Source: Pseudomonas cuatrocienegasensis (GTDB lineage Bacteria > Pseudomonadota > Gammaproteobacteria > Pseudomonadales > Pseudomonadaceae). Taken from it: a DNA stretch of 64,000 nucleotides. The DNA lies in assembly GCF_900110925.1 (NCBI RefSeq), contig NZ_FOFP01000006.1, positions 194,602-258,601 of the forward strand, read 5' to 3'. The notes beneath the pieces are model-generated. The model did no database searches. It saw only the letters and a program-made list of their open reading frames with translations, and had not been told where the DNA came from. Numbering within the stretch: the stretch's first letter is position 1; each line of letters opens with the position of its first letter. Of this stretch, positions 1 to 9,065 are shown one piece after another. Both the position numbers and the translations under genes were made by a program.

Positions 1-26
1 CTGAGCCCACAAAACCCACACACAGC

Positions 27-54
27 AAAACGCCGCGACAATGCGCGGCGTTTT
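27..54. terminator. Bidirectional hairpin terminator
   Basis: A perfect 11-bp stem (AAAACGCCGCG pairing with CGCGGCGTTTT) with a 6-base loop, with an A-run on one side and a T-run on the other. It can end transcription arriving from outside the window on the plus strand and transcription of speC on the minus strand. Confidence 0.75.
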
Positions 55-100
55 CCTAAAGCGATAGCGTAGTTGCTGCTGCAGCGTCGATCTGAACGGT

Positions 101-146
101 GTAGGAGCGAATTTATTCGCGATCATGCTGCGAACTTCGCCCCTAC
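101..146. repeat. REP-like palindrome, family B copy 1
   Basis: GTAGGAGCGAA at the left is mirrored by TTCGCCCCTAC at the right, with TTATTCGCGAT between. The same left arm recurs near 60056 and, expanded, near 35104. It lies between the speC stop codon and the hairpin at 27-54. Confidence 0.7.
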
Positions 147-179
147 AACGTATTCAACCCGCCCCCTCCAGCAGAAGCC

Positions 180-1343
180 TTATAGAAAGAACGACTTCAG
201 CGGCGGAAAGCCGTTGAACTCAACAGCGCTGTAGCTGGTGGTGTAGGCACCGGTGGAGAACCAGTACAGACGATCACCGCTGGCCAGGTTCAGCGGCAGG
301 CCGTACTTGTAGTGCTCGTACATGATGTCGGCGCTATCGCAGGTCGGGCCGGCGATCACCACTTCCTCCATCTCGCCCTTCTTCTCGGTCCAGATGGGGA
401 ACTTGATGGCTTCGTCCATGGTTTCGATCAGGCCGCTGAACTTGCCCACATCGGTGTACACCCAGCGCTCCACGGCGGTACGCGATTTGCGCGCGACCAG
501 CACCACTTCACTGACCAGCACACCGGCGTTGGAGATCAGCGAGCGGCCCGGCTCCAGAATGATTTCCGGCAGCTCGTCGCCGAAGTCATCCTTGAGGAAG
601 CGGATGATTTCTTCAGCGTAGGTTTCCAGGCTGTTGGTGCGGGTGATGTAGTTGGCTGGGAAGCCGCCGCCCATGTTGATCATCTGCAGGACGATGCCGT
701 CTTCTTCCTTCAGCCGCTCGAAGATCACCTTGACCTTGGCCACGGCGGCGTCCCATACGTCGATGTCACGCTGCTGCGAGCCGACGTGGAAGGAAATCCC
801 GTAAGGCACCAGGCCCAGTTGCTTGGCCAGAATCAGCAGGTCCATGGCCATGTCGGTCTGGCAACCGAACTTGCGCGACAGCGGCCAGTCAGCCGAGGTC
901 GAGCCTTCAGTAAGGATGCGCACGTAGATCTTCGAACCCGGCGCGGCCTTGGCGATATTGCGCAGGTCGGCTTCGGAGTCGGTGGCGAACAGGCGCACGC
1001 CCTTCTCGTAGAAGTAGCGCACATCGCGGGCTTTCTTGATGGTGTTGCCGTAGCTGATGCGCTCCGGGCCAACGCCGCAGCCCATCACCTTGTCCAGCTC
1101 GTAGATCGAGGCGATGTCGAAGCTCGAACCCTTGTCCTTGAGCAGGTTGATGATTTCCACCGCTGGGTTGGCCTTGACCGCGTAATAGATCTTGGCGAAT
1201 TCGAAACCGGCGCGCAGGTCATCGTAGGCTTTGCTGATGATGTTGGTGTCGATCACCACGAACGGGGTTTCGTGCTGATCGGCGAAGGCCTTCATCTTCT
1301 GAAAAGTGGCGGGTGCGTAATAATCTTCGACCTTGATCGACAT
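180..1343 (-). CDS. speC: Ornithine decarboxylase (fold III, PLP-dependent)
   Basis: The 387-residue product decarboxylates ornithine to putrescine, the entry step of polyamine synthesis, in the cytoplasm. The PLP lysine lies in YYAVKANP (Lys57). EPGRSLI and GPTCDSADIM (catalytic Cys about 335) are the phosphate-binding and dimer active-site motifs of the alanine-racemase-fold decarboxylases. The length equals P. aeruginosa SpeC as I recall it. I chose the ATG at 1343 (MSIKVEDYYAP); the frame stays open for 35 more codons upstream to another ATG at 1448, but that stretch lacks family similarity. Lysine decarboxylation as a side activity cannot be excluded. Putrescine from this enzyme could feed the carboxyspermidine genes at 52514-54882. 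Confidence 0.93.
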   Translation of the reverse strand: MSIKVEDYYAPATFQKMKAFADQHETPFVVIDTNIISKAYDDLRAGFEFAKIYYAVKANPAVEIINLLKDKGSSFDIASIYELDKVMGCGVGPERISYGNTIKKARDVRYFYEKGVRLFATDSEADLRNIAKAAPGSKIYVRILTEGSTSADWPLSRKFGCQTDMAMDLLILAKQLGLVPYGISFHVGSQQRDIDVWDAAVAKVKVIFERLKEEDGIVLQMINMGGGFPANYITRTNSLETYAEEIIRFLKDDFGDELPEIILEPGRSLISNAGVLVSEVVLVARKSRTAVERWVYTDVGKFSGLIETMDEAIKFPIWTEKKGEMEEVVIAGPTCDSADIMYEHYKYGLPLNLASGDRLYWFSTGAYTTSYSAVEFNGFPPLKSFFL

Positions 1344-1739
1344 GCTTGGACTCCAATGGCAAAACCAGAAACACATGAATTCGGGCAGCAAAACCTGCGA
1401 CAGGTTCAACGGCCCAACGGGGGTGTCCGCAACTAACGCTGCCGACATGAACGCCTGATCAGTTTCCCCACTTTGGTTCGCCTACTTCCCAAGGCATGTC
1501 GCCGAGTACCGCAAGGGTCTCTCGTCGTCAGTACTTGAGCCGGATGGATCGTTGCCAGCATGGACGTTCGGCCGCGGACTTTAAGACCATGCGCCCCTCA
1601 GATCAACCGGAAATTACCCCTATTTTCAACAGTGCCACGCAACGTTCCGGATATCGCACAAAACGCGCTGGAATGCTGAACGCACGCGGGGTACAGCCTG
1701 TTCGGCCGGGCATTTCCTGCAGCCTAACCCGGACGTGTT
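1344..1739 (-). promoter_or_regulatory. Long speC leader / intergenic region
   Basis: Nearly 400 bases separate the DUF2218 gene from speC and contain no convincing gene. On the minus strand a short hairpin (AACCTG-TCG-CAGGTT followed by TTGCT, at 1390-1406) lies about 45 bases before the speC start, within an open stretch in frame with speC. This could be a leader peptide or attenuator, or simply untranslated leader. I see no clear -35/-10 pair. Confidence 0.35.
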
Positions 1740-2018
1740 TCATTGCCATTGCAATACAAGGTTGTCCACCTGCGCAAAACCTTGCAAATGCCGCCGCACG
1801 ACCTCCTGCAGCTCTGCCATTTCGTGCGCACTCGGCGCCGTACAGGTCAGGTATAGAGCGTCATCATCAGCCTGCAGCACGCACTCGCCGATAGAAAACA
1901 GCAGGCGCCCTTCCTTCTCACTGCAGTGCACCTCGACCTTGTGGGCGAAATGCGTGCACAGGCGGCGCAGCAAGCGCGGCGCCTGCTGGCTAGGGAACTG
2001 GCTATAACTGCTCAGCAT
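1740..2018 (-). CDS. DUF2218 domain protein
   Basis: A 92-residue soluble protein of the DUF2218 type, with an N-terminal region rich in His/Arg/Lys (RRLCTHFAHKVEV) and the acidic, aromatic pattern of that family further on. It has no signal peptide or membrane segment. It is the last gene of the iron-uptake operon and its start overlaps the end of the ATPase gene by 17 bases, so the two are probably translationally coupled. DUF2218 genes are known beside siderophore or iron transport genes. A cytoplasmic role in iron release or handling is my inference; the biochemical function is unknown. Confidence 0.75.
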   Translation of the reverse strand: MLSSYSQFPSQQAPRLLRRLCTHFAHKVEVHCSEKEGRLLFSIGECVLQADDDALYLTCTAPSAHEMAELQEVVRRHLQGFAQVDNLVLQWQ

Positions 2019-2805
2019 GAACGATGCGCTCCGAAATCAGTGGATGGTCCGCCAAGACCAGAGGAAAACCCTGCGAACACTGCTCGATCCGCGCCTCGAT
2101 GGCGTAAGCGTGGCGCAGCCAGGCGGCATCCAGCACCTCGCCTGGAGCACCGAAGCGATAATCACCATTCGGCGCCAAAAGCAGCACGCGGTCGCAGAAA
2201 CGCAGTGCCAGGTTGAGGTCGTGACAGGCCAGCAGGGCAATCGCGCCAGCATCGCGGCAGCGCGCGGCGACGCACGCCAGTACGCGCAATTGCCAGTGCA
2301 GGTCGAGGGCGCTGGTGGGCTCGTCGAGCAACAGCAAGTGCGGTTCGCCGACCAATGCCTGAGCCAGGCCGACCAACTGGCGCTGTCCGCCGGACAAGCG
2401 ATCCATGCGCTGCAGGGCCAGGGGCTCAATGCCCAGTTGTTTGACGATGGCCGTGACACGCGCGGCCAACGCGTCGCTGCCCAGGTGCGCGCAGCGTGCA
2501 CGCGCAGCCGCTTGCAGCGCTTCATAGGCGAGTAGCGACGTGGCCTGTGGCAGTTGCTGCGGCAGGTAGGCCACCCGTGCCTGCTGACGCCAGGGCGGCA
2601 CGCCGCTCAGCGTCGCACCGGCCAATGCCGCCTGTCCCTGACAGGGCTGCAGGCCGGCGAGGGCGCGCAGCAGCGAAGACTTGCCAACACCATTGGGACC
2701 GAGCACAGCGACCAGGCTGCCGGCCTGGATAGACGGCAGACTCAGTGCATGCAGCACCCTGCGATCGCCGTAGGCCAGACCGAGACCCTCGATATGCAGG
2801 CTCAT
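2002..2805 (-). CDS. ABC transporter ATP-binding protein (iron/siderophore type)
   Basis: A 267-residue cytoplasmic ATPase of the FecE/FepC/BtuD group that would power substrate import through the adjacent FecCD-type permease. Visible motifs in order are Walker A GPNGVGKSS (about residues 36-44), the signature LSGGQRQL, Walker B LLLLDEP and the switch histidine in ACHDLN. Its ATG overlaps the stop codon of the permease gene as ATGA. Iron-complex specificity is inferred from the TonB receptor and regulators in the same cluster; a cobalamin or haem system would look similar at this level. Confidence 0.9.
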   Translation of the reverse strand: MSLHIEGLGLAYGDRRVLHALSLPSIQAGSLVAVLGPNGVGKSSLLRALAGLQPCQGQAALAGATLSGVPPWRQQARVAYLPQQLPQATSLLAYEALQAAARARCAHLGSDALAARVTAIVKQLGIEPLALQRMDRLSGGQRQLVGLAQALVGEPHLLLLDEPTSALDLHWQLRVLACVAARCRDAGAIALLACHDLNLALRFCDRVLLLAPNGDYRFGAPGEVLDAAWLRHAYAIEARIEQCSQGFPLVLADHPLISERIVHAEQL

Positions 2806-3863
2806 GCGCTACGCCCCCGCGCCAGGATCAGTACGATAAACAGCGGCACGCCAACCACCGCAGTGACCAACCCCACCGGCAGGATCACCCCCGGCAACAG
2901 CGCCCGACTGGCCAGCGAGGCCAACGACAACAGCAAGGCGCCGGCCAGAGCACTGCCGGGCAAGTAGAAGCGGTGGTCCTCGCCCAGCAGCAGGCGCGCC
3001 ACATGGGGGCCGACCAGGCCGATAAAGCCCACCTCGCCGACGAAGGCCGTGGCCACCCCGGTCAGCAGGCTGACCCGCAGCAGCACGGCCGTACGCAGCC
3101 AGCCGACGCGAATCCCCAGGCTGCGCGCCTGCTCCTCACCGCCGCGCAGGCTGGTCAGCGCCCAGGCCTGACGCAGCGCCAGCACCAGGCACAGGCCAAA
3201 CACCAGGGTGACCAGCGCCACCCGCTGCAGGTCGGCGCGGGCCAGGCTGCCCAGGGTCCAGAAGACGATCTGCTGCAGCGCATCGGCATCAGCGAGAAAC
3301 TGCAGCAAACCGACCAGGGCATTGAGGCCAAACAGCAAGGCGATACCGAACAGCACCAGGGTATGCAGTGCCTCGCCGAGCAGCCGCGCCACCAGCAGCA
3401 AGAGCAGACAGGAGAGAAAGGCGCAGGCGAACGCCGCCAGCGGCAACAGCAGATCGGCGCCCAGGCCGCCCAGGTTTGGCCGCAGCAGAATCACCAGCGC
3501 CGCGCCGAGGGTGGCCGCCGCGCCGACACCGAGGGTGAAGGGGCTGGCCAGCGGGTTGTTCAGCGCTGTCTGCATTTCCGCGCCGGCCAGGCCCAGGCTG
3601 GCGCCCACCACCAGGGCCATCAGCGCATAAGGCACGCGCAGCTCCAGGATGATCACCGCCTGCGCCGCATCCAGGCGGCCTGGCTGCAGCAGGCCGCGCG
3701 CCACATCCCACCAGCCCAGCCCAGCCGGGCCCGTCGCCAGGTCGCTGATAAAACTGGCCAGCACCAGCGCCGTCAGCACGCCCAGGCACAGCCAGCGGCT
3801 CAGCAAGGTGCGCCGATAAGCCCGCTGCAGGCTGTTAGCCCCCGGCATCATCTGCTCGTTCAT
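2802..3863 (-). CDS. FecCD-family ABC permease
   Basis: A 353-residue inner-membrane permease with about nine to ten hydrophobic helices, of the FecC/FecD/BtuC type that carries iron-siderophore complexes from the binding protein into the cell. Family patterns seen are RVPYALMALVVGASLGLAG near the N-terminus and the segment VGEVGFIGLVGPHVARLL, which in this family contacts the ATPase. I chose the ATG at 3863, which overlaps the stop of the binding-protein gene as ATGA; the open frame extends upstream to 3971 but only inside that gene. A single permease gene implies a homodimer. Confidence 0.9.
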   Translation of the reverse strand: MNEQMMPGANSLQRAYRRTLLSRWLCLGVLTALVLASFISDLATGPAGLGWWDVARGLLQPGRLDAAQAVIILELRVPYALMALVVGASLGLAGAEMQTALNNPLASPFTLGVGAAATLGAALVILLRPNLGGLGADLLLPLAAFACAFLSCLLLLLVARLLGEALHTLVLFGIALLFGLNALVGLLQFLADADALQQIVFWTLGSLARADLQRVALVTLVFGLCLVLALRQAWALTSLRGGEEQARSLGIRVGWLRTAVLLRVSLLTGVATAFVGEVGFIGLVGPHVARLLLGEDHRFYLPGSALAGALLLSLASLASRALLPGVILPVGLVTAVVGVPLFIVLILARGRSA

Positions 3864-4963
3864 AGGCTGATCCAGTACTGACCGTCCAACGCCACCGGCT
3901 GGAACTCGGCGTAGAAGGCTGCCAGCGTCTGCTGCGGGTCGAGGTCGGCGAAGGCTTCGGGATGTAGCCATTTGGCGAACACCTGCACCGCGACCACGTT
4001 GAACGGGCTGTTGTAGAAGCCATGCCAGATGGCATGCGCCCTGCCCTCACGCACCGCAGCCAGGTGCTGCAGGCCACCGCGACTCAGCAGCCGCGCCAGC
4101 GAAGCACGCGCCGGCTCACCCGCCACACCTGGGCCGAGGGCGATATAGGGCGCGCCTTCGGCGAGACTGTCGGCCGAGCCCACGGCGCTGGCGATATACA
4201 GCTGCGGCGGCTGGCTGAGCAGCAGCTCCAGGCTCAGGGTACCGGCATGTCCAGGCAGCAGCGCACGGGCGATGTTCTCGCCGCCGGCTTCAACCAGCAG
4301 GTCGGCGAGCATGCCGCGCGCCATGCTCTCGCAGCAGCCATCGCCGAGACCGGCCCGACTGTGCAGAAATACCCGCGGTCCGGCGCCCTGCGGCAGGCGC
4401 TGACGCACCGCCGCCAGTGCCTCGGCATGGGCGCTATTGAAGGCCTCGGCGCGTGCCTGGCGGCCCAGCGCACGGCCGAGCAACGTCATGCTACGCGGGG
4501 TATTGAGTAACGGCTGCTCGCGGAAATCGACAAACAGCACCGCCACACCGGCACGCTGCAACTGCTCGACCATGCGCCCCTGGGTGCTGCCCGGGCCATG
4601 CCCGGAGAGGCTGAAGATGGCCAGGTCCGGCCGCAGTGTCAGCACCTGCTCCAGGCTAAAACTATCGGCCGAACCCTGGCCAATGCGCGGCACCGCAGCC
4701 AGCGCGGGAAACGCCTGCTGGTACTGCCGCGCGCTGCCTGGGTCGACCAGCGCCAGGTCAGCCGGCATGCCGACCAGGCGCTGCAACAGCTGCTCGCCTT
4801 CGAGAACCGCCAGCACCGGCAACAACCGGCCTTCGCCGAGGACGATCCGTTCAACCCGCTCAGGCACCTGCACCTGGCGTCCAGCCAAGTCGGTCAGCAC
4901 CTGCGCCTGCAACGGGGTCAGCACCGCCAACCCCAACACAACCGCCATGATCAGCCGGCGCAT
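3860..4963 (-). CDS. Periplasmic iron-complex binding protein
   Basis: About 367 residues with a signal peptide (MRRLIMAVVLGLAVLTPLQAQ), then LADLAGRQVQVPERVERIV-like sequence typical of TroA/FecB-type solute-binding proteins. It would capture the substrate released by the TonB-dependent receptor and hand it to the permease. The ATG at 4963 overlaps the receptor stop codon as TGATG. An in-frame GTG at 4975 would add MAYL, and I consider it less likely. A Cys-Cys pair (LGDGCCESM) lies mid-protein and could be structural. The substrate (ferri-siderophore, haem or other) cannot be read from the sequence. Confidence 0.85.
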   Translation of the reverse strand: MRRLIMAVVLGLAVLTPLQAQVLTDLAGRQVQVPERVERIVLGEGRLLPVLAVLEGEQLLQRLVGMPADLALVDPGSARQYQQAFPALAAVPRIGQGSADSFSLEQVLTLRPDLAIFSLSGHGPGSTQGRMVEQLQRAGVAVLFVDFREQPLLNTPRSMTLLGRALGRQARAEAFNSAHAEALAAVRQRLPQGAGPRVFLHSRAGLGDGCCESMARGMLADLLVEAGGENIARALLPGHAGTLSLELLLSQPPQLYIASAVGSADSLAEGAPYIALGPGVAGEPARASLARLLSRGGLQHLAAVREGRAHAIWHGFYNSPFNVVAVQVFAKWLHPEAFADLDPQQTLAAFYAEFQPVALDGQYWISL

Positions 4964-6918
4964 CAGATACGCCACGCCACACCCAGGCGCAGTTCGCGAC
5001 CCGGCTCGTAGGAACCGCGCACGATGTTGTAGCCGGGGATATGAGTAAAGTCCTCGTTGCTGGCATGATCCAGGTACTGCTTGTCCAGCAGGTTCTTCAG
5101 CGTCAGGGTGAAGGTCAGTTGCTCAGGCAGCGCCTGCCATTCGGCATACAGGTCATGCACCCCATAGCCAGGCTTGGAGACATCGCCATCCACCGTATGC
5201 AATGTGTCAATGCCGCGTACGAACCGCCCCTGCCAACCGAGGGTCAGGTTATCGCTGGCACGATAATCGGCGAAGGTCGTCCAGGTATTGCCCAGGCTAG
5301 TGCCCAGGCCATTGTGTTCGTAGGCATTGAGCCGCTGACCATCCAGGCGAGCGAGGTTGCGGTGCAAGCTCAGACCCAGACTGAGCTGCTGCCAGTGATA
5401 GGCAGTACTGAGCAGCACACCCTTGATCTTCAGGTCGCCGAGGTTGCGGTACAGGTTGGCCATATCCGGCGTGTAGGAAATGGCATCGCGGATATGGGTA
5501 ATGTATCCCTTGGCCATGAACTCCAAGCCACCGTTGCGGTAGTCGAAACCGACTTCCTCGGTTCGCGCCTTCTCCGCCTTCAGGCTCGGATCGTTGCCAG
5601 CAACGTCGAGTTTGAAGGCATCACGCACCTGCGGGCCGCGTAGTGCCTGGGAGTGTCCAGCGAACACCGCCAGTTCGGGTGTGAGCTGATAACGCAGGCT
5701 CAGGTTGGGGCTGAGGCCATCTTCCTTGAACGTCTGACTGTCGCGGTCGTCCAGCTCGTAGCGGTCATAGCGCAGACCCGCATTGAGCAACAACTGCGAG
5801 GTGATCTGGTAGGCGTCCTGCACATAGAAGCCAAGCACTTCACCGTTCTCACTGTCGCGCTCGCGGTCACCTTCCGGGCCGAGGGTCGTGCGGTCGTCGC
5901 GGTAGTCGACGCCGTAGGTCAGCTTGTGCGAGGTAAAATGGCTGGTGTTGCGCAGATCGAAACCGTTGCTGCGGGTATCACCGAAGTACAGGCCGAAGCG
6001 GCCGTCCTGCTGCAACTCGTTGGTGGTGTGGTAGGTGGTCAGTTCGAGATCGAACAAGTCGTTGTTCATCGGCTGCCAGGCGTAGTTAAGCGTCCAGGTC
6101 TCACGCTCGGTCTGTAAGGGGTACGCCGCGTTGCGCGGCAGCGAAACCATCCACTGCGGACGTTGTGGGCGCTCGCCTTCATCAAGGCGGCGCTCGTAGC
6201 TCAGGCGCAGTGTCTGCGCGTCGTCGAGCTTGCCGACCAGCTTGGCGTAGCCGAGCTTCTGCCGTGCGCCCGTGCCGAGCACATCGTCGTTGTTGGCGTC
6301 CTCGTAATCGTTCTGATCCTGGTAGCTGGTCATCGCCAGCGCTGACCAGTTTTCGTTGAAACGGCCGAATAGGCTGGCGCTGCTCTTGTAGCCCTCGCCA
6401 TTGCTGAAATAGCCACTCTTGAGCAGGGCACCGACGGACTCACCTTCACGCAGCAGGTCGTCCGGATCCTTGGTGACGAAGCGGATCGCACCGCCCAGCG
6501 CGCCCGGCCCGGCGGTGGCATCCCCCGTGCCGGCCTGCACCTCGGCTCGCTTGAGCAGTTCAGGCTCGATACTGATGCGTCCGGTGTGGTGGAAGGTCTG
6601 CCCCGGCTGGCTGGCGCCGTCGATGGTGATATTCAGCAGGGTGTCTTCCAGACCGCGCAGGTAGAGCTTTTGCGCCACGCTGGAACCGCCAGCTACCGAT
6701 ACCTCTGGATTGGACTCGAAGACTTCCTGCAAATCGCTGGCCTGATAGCGCTGCAACTGCTCGGCCTCGACACTCTCGTTACGGTCGGCAGCGACGCCGG
6801 TAATCTGCTGCGCCTGCAGTTCAACTGCCGGCTCGGCACTCTGGGCTGACAGTGCACCGAACAGGCTGGTGCAGGTGATGGCGCCCAATAGGCTCAGGCG
6901 GTAAGGGCAATGCGGCAT
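4963..6918 (-). CDS. TonB-dependent outer-membrane receptor
   Basis: A 651-residue precursor with a signal peptide (cleavage likely after LSAQSAEP region), a plug domain (SDLQEVFESNPEVSVAGG ... KLYLRGLEDTLLNITIDG) and a 22-strand-type barrel ending in the aromatic C-terminus LRLGVAWRI. There is no N-terminal FecR-interacting signalling extension, so control by the adjacent two-component system is more likely than by a sigma/anti-sigma pair. It is the first gene of a five-gene operon with overlapping ends. A GGGAGG ribosome binding site precedes the ATG. Ligand is unknown: a xenosiderophore is plausible, and the size fits compact catecholate or haem-type receptors. Confidence 0.9.
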   Translation of the reverse strand: MPHCPYRLSLLGAITCTSLFGALSAQSAEPAVELQAQQITGVAADRNESVEAEQLQRYQASDLQEVFESNPEVSVAGGSSVAQKLYLRGLEDTLLNITIDGASQPGQTFHHTGRISIEPELLKRAEVQAGTGDATAGPGALGGAIRFVTKDPDDLLREGESVGALLKSGYFSNGEGYKSSASLFGRFNENWSALAMTSYQDQNDYEDANNDDVLGTGARQKLGYAKLVGKLDDAQTLRLSYERRLDEGERPQRPQWMVSLPRNAAYPLQTERETWTLNYAWQPMNNDLFDLELTTYHTTNELQQDGRFGLYFGDTRSNGFDLRNTSHFTSHKLTYGVDYRDDRTTLGPEGDRERDSENGEVLGFYVQDAYQITSQLLLNAGLRYDRYELDDRDSQTFKEDGLSPNLSLRYQLTPELAVFAGHSQALRGPQVRDAFKLDVAGNDPSLKAEKARTEEVGFDYRNGGLEFMAKGYITHIRDAISYTPDMANLYRNLGDLKIKGVLLSTAYHWQQLSLGLSLHRNLARLDGQRLNAYEHNGLGTSLGNTWTTFADYRASDNLTLGWQGRFVRGIDTLHTVDGDVSKPGYGVHDLYAEWQALPEQLTFTLTLKNLLDKQYLDHASNEDFTHIPGYNIVRGSYEPGRELRLGVAWRI

Positions 6919-6959
6919 GATGGTTCCTCCCCAGGAAAGATGTGAATATTTCGCATTTG

Positions 6960-6980
6960 CGAATTCTCATCATCACCCCC
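6960..6980 (-). promoter_or_regulatory. Possible Fur box upstream of the TonB receptor
   Basis: On the minus strand GATGAGAATTCGCAAATGC, about 45 bases ahead of the receptor ATG. The GATGAGAAT half matches the Fur half-site well, the other half poorly (roughly 9 of 19 positions to the consensus). It fits iron repression of the uptake operon but is weak on its own. Confidence 0.4.
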
Positions 6981-7006
6981 ACCCAAGGGAATCACTTTTA
7001 CAACTG

Positions 7007-8338
7007 TTACACACCGGCATGGGGCAGGCGCAGCTCCATCAGCAAACCGCCGGCTGCGCGGTTACAGGCGCGAATGCTGCCGCCCGTGGCGTTGACCTGG
7101 CGCTGCGCCAACGCCAGGCCCAAACCGAAACCGGCGCGCTCGCCCGCGCCGCGAAAGAACGGCTGAAAGATCCGCTCCAGCCATTGTTCGGCGACCCCTG
7201 GCCCTTGGTCGGTGACACTGAGCAACCAGGCATCACCCTCCTGGGTCAGGCTGACTTCGACCTGACCGCCCGCGGGGGTGTGATCCAGCGCATTGCGCAC
7301 CACATTTTCAATGGCCTGGCCCAGGGCGCGACTGCTGCTGCCGTGCAGCGGTGCGCTGTCCGGTAGCTGGCAGACGATATGCCGGTCCGGGTACTCGAAG
7401 CGCGCATCGTCGAGGATGCTGTCGAGCAGCTCGGACAGATCGAGGTTTTCGTCGCGCAGCTCGGGCCGCTCATTCTCCAGCCAACTCAGGGTCAGGGCGT
7501 CTTCGACCAGACGGCGCATGCCGGCGCAATCACTGCGGATGCGTTCGAGCAGGCCCGCCCGGTCAGCGCCCTGTTCGGCCAGGCTTACCGCCATTTCGAT
7601 GCGCGTCAGCGGGGTGCGCAGTTCATGGGACATATCCGCCAGGCGCTGACGCTGGTCGATGATCAACTGCCCGGTACGCGCCGCCATGGCATCGAAGGTC
7701 TCGGCCAGACGCGCCAACTCATCGTTACGCGAGCCGAGCAATGAGCGCACGCGTACATCCAGACGCCCCTCGCTGAACTGCCGGGTGGCCTGTTCCAGAC
7801 GGCTTAGTGGCTGCATCAGATGGCGGTAGAGCACCAGACAGACGATCAACATCAGCACCAGCGGCACCACCAGTTGCAGCAGCAGCTTGGCGTAGTGCCA
7901 ATACAGGCCGGGGCGCATGCGCTGCGGCAACTGGATCAGAAAGCGCACCTGGCCGTCGCTGAACGGGATATCCATGATCGGGTTTTCATGGAAATACAGG
8001 TGGATCTTCCAGCTCAGGTCGCGGCCCAGGGTAAAGCTCTCGACGAAGCGTTCCGACAAACTGCCGGCCAGCGGCCGTACCTCGGACTCGACCACGGCGG
8101 CCCAGGTCTGCTCCTGCTGTTGCAGAGTCTCCAACCAGCGTTGCAACGCCGCATGATCACCGGCGCGGTACAGCGTTTCAGCCTGCTCGGCGTAGTGGCG
8201 CAGGGTGCGCTGGTCCTCGGCATCGATAAAGCTCATGCGCTCTTCGGTTTGCCAGGCCACCCGGGCGATCACCCAGAACAGCACCACGCTACCCAGGGCG
8301 ATGACCAGGCACAGCTTCCAGAACAGGCGGCGGTTCAT
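7007..8338 (-). CDS. Sensor histidine kinase of an iron-type two-component system
   Basis: A 443-residue membrane kinase. TM1 is about residues 7-29, followed by a periplasmic sensor of about 120 residues, TM2 about 152-171, a HAMP domain, the H-box DMSHELRTPLTR with phospho-acceptor His238, the N-box ENVVRNALDH and the G-boxes DQGPGV and GFGLGLAL. Its ATG overlaps the regulator stop codon (ATGA), so the two genes are co-transcribed regulator first. Position directly upstream of the TonB receptor operon parallels PfeRS and PirRS, which activate siderophore-receptor genes in P. aeruginosa. That the ligand is the imported siderophore is inference. Confidence 0.9.
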   Translation of the reverse strand: MNRRLFWKLCLVIALGSVVLFWVIARVAWQTEERMSFIDAEDQRTLRHYAEQAETLYRAGDHAALQRWLETLQQQEQTWAAVVESEVRPLAGSLSERFVESFTLGRDLSWKIHLYFHENPIMDIPFSDGQVRFLIQLPQRMRPGLYWHYAKLLLQLVVPLVLMLIVCLVLYRHLMQPLSRLEQATRQFSEGRLDVRVRSLLGSRNDELARLAETFDAMAARTGQLIIDQRQRLADMSHELRTPLTRIEMAVSLAEQGADRAGLLERIRSDCAGMRRLVEDALTLSWLENERPELRDENLDLSELLDSILDDARFEYPDRHIVCQLPDSAPLHGSSSRALGQAIENVVRNALDHTPAGGQVEVSLTQEGDAWLLSVTDQGPGVAEQWLERIFQPFFRGAGERAGFGLGLALAQRQVNATGGSIRACNRAAGGLLMELRLPHAGV

Positions 8339-9033
8339 GTGAAGGCGTAACCGCGGCCGTGCAGGGTCTGCAGGCGATCAGCGCCCAGCCCGGCATCGGC
8401 CAAGCGCCGGCGAATGCGGCTGATGTGCATATCCAGGCTGCGGTCGTACTGGCTGTATTCGCGCTCTAACGCCATGCGGTACAGGTAGGGTTTGCTCAAC
8501 GCCTCGCCGCGATGACTCACCAGCAACCAGAGCAGACGAAACTGCAGCGGCGTCAGTGCCAGGTCGCAGTCACCGACCCGCGCCTGCTGGGCGTGGCGAT
8601 CCAGGTGCAACGCATCAACCTGCAACTGCTGCGGCTGCGCGCCGCGGGCCACCTCCGGCGTACGGCTACGGCGCAGCACGGCATCAATGCGCAACTGCAG
8701 CTCGGTGATGTTGAACGGCTTGGGCAGGTAATCGTCGGCGCCGTGGCGCAGGCCACGAATGCGCTCCTCCTCGGCACCACAGGCGGTGAGCATGATCACC
8801 GGCGTCTGCTGTTGTTCGCGCAGCCGGCGCAACACGGCCAGGCCATTGATATCCGGTAACAGCACATCAAGCAGGAGCAAGTCCGGCGGCTCGGCCAGGG
8901 CCATGCTCAGCCCCGCCTCGCCCAGATGGCTCGCCTGGGTGGCATAGCCCTGGCCGCGCAGCAGCTCGCCGAGCTGGGCAGCCAGGGTGCGGTCGTCCTC
9001 GATGATCAGAATGCGGCCCAGGCTGGTGGTCAT
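8335..9033 (-). CDS. OmpR/PhoB-type response regulator
   Basis: A 232-residue DNA-binding regulator. The receiver domain has the acidic pocket IIEDD, phospho-acceptor Asp56 in [10 protein letters not shown], the conserved Thr (MLTACG) and Lys (LPKPFN). The C-terminal winged helix carries the recognition-helix pattern [16 protein letters not shown]. It is partnered with the kinase at 7007-8338 and most likely controls the TonB receptor operon downstream; PfeR/PirR are the closest functional parallels I know, but orthology is not established. Confidence 0.92.
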   Translation of the reverse strand: MTTSLGRILIIEDDRTLAAQLGELLRGQGYATQASHLGEAGLSMALAEPPDLLLLDVLLPDINGLAVLRRLREQQQTPVIMLTACGAEEERIRGLRHGADDYLPKPFNITELQLRIDAVLRRSRTPEVARGAQPQQLQVDALHLDRHAQQARVGDCDLALTPLQFRLLWLLVSHRGEALSKPYLYRMALEREYSQYDRSLDMHISRIRRRLADAGLGADRLQTLHGRGYAFT

Positions 9034-9065
9034 GGCAGCGTGCTCGGCAGGAAAGCATGCAAAAT

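Noticed and set aside
1344..1448. SpeC extended at the N-terminus from the ATG at 1448
   Set aside because: The 35 extra residues include no family similarity, and the start at 1343 gives the normal length; kept only as a leader observation.
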